From Chloroflexota bacterium (GTDB taxonomy: Bacteria; Chloroflexota; Limnocylindria; Limnocylindrales; CSP1-4), in assembly GCA_021785115.1 (NCBI GenBank), contig JAJYGO010000383.1, positions 1-6,072 of the forward strand: a DNA stretch of 6,072 nt, read 5' to 3'. Each line of letters begins with the position of its first letter. The first letter of the stretch is position 1. The notes under the pieces are model-generated. The model worked only from the letters and a program-made list of their open reading frames with translations, searched no databases and was not told the DNA's origin. The translations under genes were made by a program, and so were the position numbers. This document shows, in pieces, positions 1-4,655 of this stretch.

Positions 1-1
1 A

Positions 2-106
2 GGCCGGTTCCATGGCCTTCTTGGCCCCGTGGTGCGGGGCCAGCAGGACATTGGCCCGCAGAGGCAGATCCTGGGCCATGAGGCGTTTTTCCTGGTCGGC
101 CTCCAC
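2..106 (-). pseudogene. Possible fragment of a ComEC/Rec2-like metallo-beta-lactamase domain
   Basis: Read on the minus strand in codons at 2-4, 5-7 and so on, this stretch gives VEADQEKRLMAQDLP, then LRANVLLAPHHGAKKAMEPA. The segment 'LRAdVLLaPHHG' preceded by a '(G)DxExxxExxL' stretch is the hallmark of the C-terminal metallo-beta-lactamase domain of ComEC-type DNA-uptake proteins; the two histidines are encoded at 29-34. The frame is open to the left edge. The right boundary is unclear because the strand becomes convincing UppP (plus strand) from about 100. The fragment is about 35 residues with no start codon in view. It could be a genuine recombination remnant, a chimeric contig end, or a chance antisense reading. 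The motif match is my own recognition and was not searched. Confidence 0.4.
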
Positions 107-820
107 GTCGCGACCTCGCTCGCCCTGCTCTTCTACTACCGCGCCACGTGGGTGCGGCTGATCGCGGCCCTGCTGCGCACACTGCGCACCCGGCGCGTCG
201 AGACCCCCGACGAGCGCCTGATCTGGCTGCTGGCGATCGCCACCGTCCCCGCCGGGCTCGTCGGCCTGCTCGCGGAGCACGCGCTGCGGGTGCTGTTCGC
301 GACGCCCCTCGCCGCCTCCCTGTTCCTGGTCGGCAACGGGATCCTGCTCCTGGTCGGCGAGGCGACGCGGCGGCGCGGGATCGCCCGGCGCGTGGTGGCG
401 GCCCACGCGCGCACCGCGGGTGGCGACCGGCGGCTCGACACCCTCGATGTCCGCGAGGCGATCGCGGTGGGCGTGGCGCAGGTGCTCGCCCTGCTGCCGG
501 GCTTCAGCCGCTCGGGAGTCACCATGGTCGCCGGGCTGGTCCGCGGCCTCGACCACGAGGACGCTGCGCGCTTCTCGTTCCTGCTCGCGACGCCGATCAT
601 CATGGCCGCGGGCCTCTACAAGCTCCCCGACCTCCTGGGCCACAACGGCGACGGCGTGCGGCTCGAGGTGCTGGCCGGCAGCGTGGCGGCGGCCGTGGCG
701 GCCTACCTGTCGGTGCGCTTCCTCGCGCGCTACTTCCGGGCCAACACGCTGCTGCCGTTCGCGGCCTACTCGCTGGTGGCGGGCACGCTGCTCGCCGTGC
801 GGTTCGCGCTCGGCGGGTAG
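2..820 (+). CDS. uppP: Undecaprenyl-diphosphatase (UppP/BacA), 5'-incomplete
   Basis: This integral membrane enzyme dephosphorylates undecaprenyl diphosphate to recycle the lipid carrier of cell-wall synthesis, and its activity confers bacitracin tolerance. Numbering from the GTG at 29, the second signature motif PGFSRSG is at residues 157-163, followed by a typical GLDHEDAARFSFLLATPIIMA segment. Hydrophobic helices occur throughout, starting with GLHVATSLALLFYY. About 263 residues are visible, against ~270 for the family. The reading frame is open to the left edge. The GTG at 29 is unlikely to be the real start, because the family's first catalytic motif (E-x-x-x-x-P-x-S-S-x-G-H) should precede GLHVAT and is not seen. 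The first ~30 residues do not look like UppP and lie antisense to a ComEC-like reading. The gene is therefore cut by the window or broken by a junction near 80-115. Identity of the body is firm; intactness is doubtful. Confidence 0.92.
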   Translation, partial: GRFHGLLGPVVRGQQDIGPQRQILGHEAFFLVGLHVATSLALLFYYRATWVRLIAALLRTLRTRRVETPDERLIWLLAIATVPAGLVGLLAEHALRVLFATPLAASLFLVGNGILLLVGEATRRRGIARRVVAAHARTAGGDRRLDTLDVREAIAVGVAQVLALLPGFSRSGVTMVAGLVRGLDHEDAARFSFLLATPIIMAAGLYKLPDLLGHNGDGVRLEVLAGSVAAAVAAYLSVRFLARYFRANTLLPFAAYSLVAGTLLAVRFALGG

Positions 821-847
821 CATGTGTAGCGCCGCTCGGCGGGTAGC
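807..847. repeat. 15-bp direct repeat across the uppP stop codon
   Basis: The sequence CGCTCGGCGGGTAGC occurs exactly at 807-821 and again at 833-847, 26 bp apart. The first copy contains the uppP stop codon (818-820). It looks like a small local duplication of the gene end. No function is evident. Confidence 0.7.
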
Positions 848-1001
848 CGGCAGCGCGGGCGGCCGCAAGCGCCACGTCAACGAGGCGCCCGCCCGAGCAG
901 ACCGCGCCTCGCCATCTGTCCGCATGGTGACGATCGGCACTGTTCCGACGAAGCGGCGTCGGTAGCATCGGCGCGAGGAAACGGGAAGAAGGGGGGTTCG
1001 T
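821..1001. other. Intergenic region between uppP and the histidine kinase
   Basis: This non-coding stretch carries the second copy of the 15-bp repeat, the first copy of an 11-bp repeat (933-943), and a purine-rich ribosome-binding site at its right end. A TAG at 963-965 closes the kinase frame, so the kinase cannot start before 966. I see no T-tract terminator after uppP and no convincing -35/-10 pair. The kinase promoter is presumably here, but I cannot place it. Confidence 0.5.
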
Positions 1002-1012
1002 ATCGGCACTGT
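933..1012. repeat. 11-bp direct repeat upstream of the kinase
   Basis: ATCGGCACTGT is present exactly at 933-943 and at 1002-1012, 69 bp apart. The second copy sits directly after the strong ribosome-binding site and overlaps the probable true beginning of the kinase frame. It could be a regulator site pair or coincidence. Confidence 0.5.
983..996 (+). promoter_or_regulatory. Strong purine-rich ribosome-binding site without a canonical start codon
   Basis: GGGAAGAAGGGGGG lies 5 nt before an in-frame ATC at 1002, in the kinase reading frame. No ATG, GTG or TTG follows in that frame until 1119, where no Shine-Dalgarno-like sequence precedes the ATG. The spacing suggests that translation really begins near 1002. 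Confidence 0.5.
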
Positions 1013-1118
1013 CGTCCCCGTTCGCCGCTGGGCCGCGTCGGACCCCGCCGCGCGTGTTGACGCTGCCATCATCGGCGCCGTCGCACTGCTCAGCGCTGGC
1101 GGCGCCATCGCGGTCGGC

Positions 1119-2573
1119 ATGACCGGCAGGGAGGTTCGGGTGGTGGCGCCCGACCTCGACCTCGTCCTCGACAGCCTCACGACTTTCGTCACGCTGTCCG
1201 TCGGCGTGCTCAGCGGGCTCCGCTATCGGCAGCGAGGCGAGCCGATCGCGCTGTTCCAGGCGACGGCTTTCCTCGTGCTGGCGGTGGCCGACGCGCTCGC
1301 GGTCGCACTCAGAGTCGGTGGCCTCGACCGGCAGGTCGGGATGTCCCTGTCCGCGCCCGGGCAGGCCCCCCTGTACCTGTTCACCGTGGACCGACTGCTG
1401 GCGGCCGCCTTGATCGTGATGGGCTGCCTGGACTCCCTGCGCCGGCGGCGTCCGCGCTGGCCTCGGTTCATCCCGGTCGGGTCCGCCCTCCTGCTGCTGC
1501 TCGCGGGCGCGCTGATCGAGTGGCAGGCGCCACAGCTGCCCGCCCTCGCCGTCCCGGCGGCCGCAACCGGCGCCGCGCCACGGGCCGCCGCGGACGCTCT
1601 CCCAACGTCGACCCTCCTCGGTGCCGCGCTCGGGGTGATCATCGCCGGCCTGTTCCTGTGGGCCGCGGCGCTTTCGCGGCGCCTGTACCGGCGGAACCGG
1701 GCCCTCGCTGACGGGTACCTGGTGGTCGGCCTCGTCATCGCCGCCTACGCCCAAGTCGCCACCGCTCTGGGCCCGGGCACCTACACGGGGCTCGTCACGG
1801 GCGGCGACCTGCTGCGCCTCACCTTCGATCTGGTGCTCCTGCTCAGCATCCCGGCTGAGGCAACGGTCACCATGACCGCGCTGCGCCGTGCCAACGCCGA
1901 GCTCGCGCGTCTGCGCGCGATGGAGGTGGAACGGGCGATCCTCGACGAGCGGGCTCGACTCTCCCGGGAGCTGCACGACGGCCTCGCCCAGAGCCTGTGG
2001 CTGGCGAAGCTCAAGACCGCCCGCCTCGCCGGCCTCACAGCCCTCGACTCCGAGGGAGGCGCCCTCGCACGGGAGCTCGGCGCGGCGATCGACGCAGGGC
2101 TCGTGGAGGCCCGCCAAGCCGTGCAGATGCTGCGCTCCGACGGGGCGCCGACGGGCACGCTGCGCGAGCTGCTGGAGTGGACCGTGGACGAGTTCGCGGA
2201 CCGCTACGGGCTGCGCGTCGAGTTCGATTGCGGATCGGATCTGCCCGTCCTCTCGCCGCGTGCCCAGGCGGAGGCAATACGCATCGCCCAGGAGGCGCTG
2301 ACCAACGTGCGGCGCCATGCGGATGCCACCGTCGTGCGAGTCAGGGCCGTCGTCGAGAGTGGGCAGCTCACGTTGCGCGTGGACGACAACGGCCGCGGCT
2401 TCGACCCGGGCACCGTCGTGGAGACGGCATTCGGCCTCGCGAGCATGCGCGAGCGCGCGGCGCTGATCGGCGGTGACCTGTCCATCGACTCGGCTCCTTC
2501 TTCCGGCACCCGGGTGCGCCTCCGGGTGCCGCTGGCGCTGCCGCCGTCGCCCGCCGCCGTGGTCGCTCAGTGA
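1119..2573 (+). CDS. Membrane-bound sensor histidine kinase, NarL/LiaS type (HisKA_3)
   Basis: This sensor autophosphorylates on a histidine and passes the phosphate to the regulator encoded next. From the ATG at 1119 (484 residues), about seven hydrophobic segments are visible near residues 15-34, 45-64, 85-104, 117-134, 164-186, 196-214 and 229-248. A charged linker (LRRANAELARLRAMEVERA) follows, then the HisKA_3 dimerisation box with phospho-acceptor H286 in RELHDG. The ATPase domain shows the N box EALTNVRRHA (N396), the G1 box DDNGRGF (422-428) and a G2-like segment GLASMRERA (439-447), and it appears intact. The N-terminal membrane region matches no sensor domain I can name. The ATG at 1119 is the first canonical codon but has no ribosome-binding site. 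The frame is open back to 966 and codes for another hydrophobic helix (DAAIIGAVALLSAGGAIAV), so the real protein is probably about 39 residues longer. The stop overlaps the regulator start by 4 nt. Confidence 0.95.
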   Translation: MTGREVRVVAPDLDLVLDSLTTFVTLSVGVLSGLRYRQRGEPIALFQATAFLVLAVADALAVALRVGGLDRQVGMSLSAPGQAPLYLFTVDRLLAAALIVMGCLDSLRRRRPRWPRFIPVGSALLLLLAGALIEWQAPQLPALAVPAAATGAAPRAAADALPTSTLLGAALGVIIAGLFLWAAALSRRLYRRNRALADGYLVVGLVIAAYAQVATALGPGTYTGLVTGGDLLRLTFDLVLLLSIPAEATVTMTALRRANAELARLRAMEVERAILDERARLSRELHDGLAQSLWLAKLKTARLAGLTALDSEGGALARELGAAIDAGLVEARQAVQMLRSDGAPTGTLRELLEWTVDEFADRYGLRVEFDCGSDLPVLSPRAQAEAIRIAQEALTNVRRHADATVVRVRAVVESGQLTLRVDDNGRGFDPGTVVETAFGLASMRERAALIGGDLSIDSAPSSGTRVRLRVPLALPPSPAAVVAQ

Positions 2574-3232
2574 GCGAGATCGTCCGCCCCAAGCGCCTGC
2601 GAGTGATGCTGGTGGAGGACCACGCCCTCGTGCGCTCGGCCGTGCGGCAGGCCCTCACCGCGCCCGAGGTCGAGCTGGTGGGCGAGGCGGCAAGCGCTGA
2701 GGAGGCGCTGGCGCTGGCGGCGCGAGCGCGCCCTGATGTGCTGCTCGTGGACATCGCGCTGCCCGGAATGGACGGCGTGGCGCTGGTGCGGGAGCTGGCG
2801 CCACGACTGCCGGACGCCCGGATCGTCATGCTCACGGTGTCGAGCGCCGAGCACGATGTCCTCGCCGCCATGCGCTACGGCGCGGCCGGCTACCTGACCA
2901 AGGACGTCGCGCCCGAGGCCCTGCTGCGGGCGGTACGCAGCGCCGCCGACGGCGAGCTGGTGATGCCGCGGCGGATGGCCGCCAGGCTCGTGCAGCGGCT
3001 GGAGGAGACCGCCCGCTCGGCGCGATCCTCACCCGACCCAGCGCTCGGCACGCTCACGGGGCGGGAGGCGGAGGTCTTGCGCCTGCTCGCCGACGGGCTG
3101 ACCGACCGCGAGATCGCGGCCGCGCTCACCATCTCCCTGCGCACCGTGACCACCCACGTGAGCGGCATCCTGCACAAGCTCGGCGCCCGGAACCGCGCCG
3201 AGGCCGCCCTGCGGTATCGCGGCTCGGGCTGA
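2570..3232 (+). CDS. NarL/FixJ-family response regulator
   Basis: This cytoplasmic DNA-binding regulator is phosphorylated by the upstream kinase. It has 220 residues, typical for the family. The receiver domain spans about residues 10-125, with the acidic pair E16-D17, phospho-acceptor D61 (LLVDIALPGMDG), switch T89 (IVMLTVSS) and K111 (GYLTKD). A LuxR-type helix-turn-helix follows at about 162-213 (LTGREAEVLRLLADGLTDREIAAALTISLRTVTTHV). All key residues are present. The GTG at 2570 shares a GTGA overlap with the kinase stop codon and has no clear ribosome-binding site of its own. Translation is therefore probably coupled, and the two proteins form one system. Target genes cannot be read from the sequence; the signal peptidase cassette downstream is separated by a minus-strand gene. 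Confidence 0.97.
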   Translation: MSEIVRPKRLRVMLVEDHALVRSAVRQALTAPEVELVGEAASAEEALALAARARPDVLLVDIALPGMDGVALVRELAPRLPDARIVMLTVSSAEHDVLAAMRYGAAGYLTKDVAPEALLRAVRSAADGELVMPRRMAARLVQRLEETARSARSSPDPALGTLTGREAEVLRLLADGLTDREIAAALTISLRTVTTHVSGILHKLGARNRAEAALRYRGSG

Positions 3233-3233
3233 A

Positions 3234-3296
3234 GCAGGCGGTTCCCTGCGCCGCCATCGGGGTCCGGGTCCTCCCCTCCTGCGGGTTCGGGCCCGC
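3234..3296. terminator. Weak GC-rich hairpins between convergent genes
   Basis: The 74-nt gap between the response regulator and the convergent minus-strand gene holds two short stems. One is GCAGG/CCTGC (3234-3238 with 3245-3249) and the other GCGGG/CCCGC (3281-3285 with 3292-3296). Neither is followed by a T tract on either strand. They could act as a weak shared terminator; this is inference only. Confidence 0.25.
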
Positions 3297-3306
3297 TCGG
3301 TCCCGG

Positions 3307-3810
3307 TCAGGCTCGGGCCATGGCGCGCGCGGCCGCCAGCTCGACGCGCAGGAGTCGCGGCCGATCGACGTAGAGCGAGGCCCCGTTCCCGTCGCCCAGG
3401 ACCAGCAGCAGCCGCTCCCCGGCCAGCATGACCTCCTCGATCTCGCCCAGATCGAAGGACAGCGCGTGCCGCCCTGCCAGGACGAGGCGTCGCGAGGTCA
3501 GGTAGAGATCGCCCGCGAGGCCAGCCGGCGCACCGGTCCCGATCGCCGGCTCGCGCCGATCGAGGATGGCCAACCGGCGCACCGCGAGGACGACCTCGCC
3601 CGGTGCGAGCAGCGGCGCGATGCTGGGGTCCGGCTCGAGGGGTCGCATCAGCTGTCCGCGGTATCGCACGCGGGCCTCGTCCGCAGCGGTCTCATCGGCC
3701 CGGGCCCGGGCCAGGATCTCGGCGGCATCGCGGAGCGCTGCGGCGTCCACGCTGTCGGCCGTATCGACGGGCGCGGCGGGCGGACGCAGGCGGCGATCGG
3801 TGGGCTCCAC
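3307..3810 (-). CDS. Protein of unknown function with possible PH/GRAM-like beta domain
   Basis: I do not recognise a named family. The protein has 167 residues and starts at GTG (3808-3810), preceded by a weak AGG-containing site. Residues 1-20 are Pro/Ala/Arg-rich and probably disordered. Residues 22-50 form a charged Ala/Glu/Arg-rich helix. Residues 66-166 look like a compact beta-rich domain ending in a helix: LLAPGEVVLAVRR, then GDLYLTSRRLVLAGRHALSFDLGEIEEVMLAGERLLLVLGDG, then a C-terminal helix (LLRVELAAARAMARA). The 'LYLTSRRLVL...F.L.EIEEV' pattern resembles bacterial PH or GRAM-like domains, but this is a fold-level guess. There is no signal peptide or membrane segment, so it is probably cytoplasmic. 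It is convergent with the response regulator and divergent from the signal peptidase gene, sharing with the latter an intergenic region rich in inverted repeats. Third positions are GC-rich like those of its neighbours, which supports it being a real gene. Confidence 0.75.
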   Translation of the reverse strand: MEPTDRRLRPPAAPVDTADSVDAAALRDAAEILARARADETAADEARVRYRGQLMRPLEPDPSIAPLLAPGEVVLAVRRLAILDRREPAIGTGAPAGLAGDLYLTSRRLVLAGRHALSFDLGEIEEVMLAGERLLLVLGDGNGASLYVDRPRLLRVELAAARAMARA

Positions 3811-3838
3811 GACGCCTAACGGTACGGCATCCCAGACC

Positions 3839-3856
3839 CGGTGCGGCTCCGCACCG
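3839..3856. repeat. Perfect 8-bp inverted repeat (hairpin 1)
   Basis: CGGTGCGG at 3839-3846 and CCGCACCG at 3849-3856 are perfect inverted copies with a 2-nt spacer. It directly abuts the next inverted repeat, with no base between them. It lies 29 bp upstream of the minus-strand gene's start, so it would be in that gene's leader or operator region. Confidence 0.75.
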
Positions 3857-3876
3857 ATACGTAGGCGACTACGTAT
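3857..3876. repeat. Perfect 8-bp inverted repeat with GCGA loop (hairpin 2)
   Basis: ATACGTAG (3857-3864), GCGA, then CTACGTAT (3869-3876) form a perfect stem. On the plus-strand transcript the loop GCGA is of GNRA type. Each arm contains the self-complementary hexamer TACGTA, which recurs further downstream. It may be an RNA hairpin or a dyad operator. Confidence 0.8.
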
Positions 3877-3930
3877 TCAACGGTACGTGTACGCAGGCGC
3901 GATTACGTAGACCCGTACGTAGGCCTACGG
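3858..3930. promoter_or_regulatory. Cluster of TACGTA palindromes in a divergent intergenic region
   Basis: The hexamer TACGTA occurs at 3858, 3870, 3904 and 3916, with start-to-start distances of 12, 34 and 12 bp. A near-copy TACGTG is at 3884, and TACG cores are at 3890 and 3926. The 9-mer TACGTAGGC is repeated at 3858 and 3916. The right end is a perfect 12-bp palindrome, CGTAGGCCTACG, at 3918-3929. Four exact copies in 64 bp of very GC-rich DNA are well above chance. Placement between divergent starts (3810 minus, 4088 plus) suits an operator array, but the binding protein is unknown. Confidence 0.6.
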
Positions 3931-4087
3931 ATGACGCCGGTCGCGGCCCGGGGTGATGGTGGGGCGAGTCGGCCGTGTCGAGGCCAGCGGCGTCCATCTT
4001 GGCTCGGTAGCGCGCGGCCCCGCGCTCGTCGTCGCCGTGGCGCGCCGTGCCCTGACGACCTCGGGCAGCGCGAGTGGAGGGTTCCGC
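3931..4087 (+). other. Leader region upstream of the signal peptidase gene
   Basis: The peptidase frame is open through most of this stretch, with possible starts at 3953 (GTG) and 3956 (ATG). The predicted residues (GRVGRVEASGVHLGSVARG and onward) would place ~45 non-membrane residues before the membrane anchor and have no good ribosome-binding site. I treat it as untranslated leader. I see no clear promoter or riboswitch in it. Confidence 0.4.
4076..4081 (+). promoter_or_regulatory. Ribosome-binding site that fixes the signal peptidase start
   Basis: GGAGGG lies 6 nt before the ATG at 4088, a near-ideal Shine-Dalgarno sequence. It decides for 4088 over the longer in-frame starts at 3953 and 3956. 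Confidence 0.85.
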
Positions 4088-4600
4088 ATGCCTGTCGGCC
4101 GCCGCTCCCGCCGGTCGCGCCTCCTGACCGGCCTCCTGGTGGCGGCCGGCGCGGGAGTGCTCGCGATCGGTCTCGCCGTCCGCGTGGAGAGCCTGCACTT
4201 CCAGACCGTCCTCAGCGGCTCCATGCGACCCACCCTCTCGCCGGGCGATGTGGCGGTCACGCAGGCAATGCCGCTCTCGGTGCTCCGCGTGGGCGACGTC
4301 ACCGTCGTCCAGCCGCCCGGGGAAGGCGTGCCTGTGATCCACCGCATCACCACGCTGCAGGACGGGGTCATCACCACCAAGGGCGACGCCAACAGCGTCG
4401 ACGACCCCTGGCACCTGAGGCTCGCCGGCCCCACTGCCTACCGGCTGGTGGGGGTGGTGCCTTTGATCGGCTGGCTGGCCAGTCTGCAGCGGCCCGCGCT
4501 CCTGCTCGCGGGGCTGCTCGTCGGCCTGGTCATCCTCGACGAGCTGCGGAAGGAGGTGAAGGCCCGTTCGACGCGATCCCAGCCACAGCCTCAGTCCTGA
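4088..4600 (+). CDS. Signal peptidase I, SipW/ER type (family S26B)
   Basis: This membrane serine protease removes signal peptides from exported proteins. It has 170 residues. A basic N-terminus (RRSRRSR) leads into a membrane helix at about 12-31. The catalytic serine is S45 in LSGSMRPTLSPGDV. The residue where bacterial LepB has its catalytic lysine is H85 (VIHRI), followed by the TKGDAN box (D100) and D105-D106. Ser-His-Asp chemistry is typical of the Sec11/SipW/archaeal branch rather than LepB. A second membrane helix at about 136-150 and a short basic tail complete the protein, as in SipW. The start at 4088 has an excellent ribosome-binding site. The gene ends 55 nt before a gene for a secreted protein with a SipW-cognate-like signal sequence, so I infer it is that protein's dedicated peptidase, in one operon. 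A general housekeeping role is less likely but possible. Confidence 0.94.
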   Translation: MPVGRRSRRSRLLTGLLVAAGAGVLAIGLAVRVESLHFQTVLSGSMRPTLSPGDVAVTQAMPLSVLRVGDVTVVQPPGEGVPVIHRITTLQDGVITTKGDANSVDDPWHLRLAGPTAYRLVGVVPLIGWLASLQRPALLLAGLLVGLVILDELRKEVKARSTRSQPQPQS

Positions 4601-4642
4601 CCGAAGCAGACGCTTCCGCCCACTTGGGCGAGTGTCGAAGGT

Positions 4643-4647
4643 AGGAG
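4643..4647 (+). promoter_or_regulatory. Ribosome-binding site that fixes the secreted protein start
   Basis: AGGAG lies 8 nt before the GTG at 4656. This favours 4656 over the in-frame GTG at 4632, which has no comparable site and would add eight residues before the basic signal-peptide start MSLRK. Confidence 0.8.
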
Positions 4648-4655
4648 CAAGCATC

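Noticed and set aside
940..968. TAGCAT at 963-968 as a -10 box for the kinase promoter
   Set aside because: No credible -35 hexamer occurs at 16-18 bp upstream, and the element overlaps the stop that closes the kinase frame. The support is too weak to list it.
600..2318. A 572-codon open frame on the minus strand, antisense to the kinase and the end of uppP
   Set aside because: It lies opposite clearly functional kinase motifs, has a low-complexity Arg/Gly/Gln/Glu-rich composition with no recognisable domain, and is a common by-product of high GC3 on the opposite strand.
3858..3930. CRISPR array or tandem repeat interpretation of the TACGTA cluster
   Set aside because: The repeated units are only 6-9 bp and alternate in orientation with unequal spacing, unlike CRISPR repeats and spacers.
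3953..4087. Longer N-terminus for the signal peptidase from GTG 3953 or ATG 3956
   Set aside because: There is no good ribosome-binding site at either codon, while GGAGGG sits 6 nt before ATG 4088. The extra 45 residues would be unusual ahead of the anchor helix.
4632..4655. Upstream GTG start at 4632 for the secreted protein
   Set aside because: The AGGAG at 4643-4647 lies inside this extension and is ideally spaced for the GTG at 4656, which also gives a normal signal-peptide beginning.
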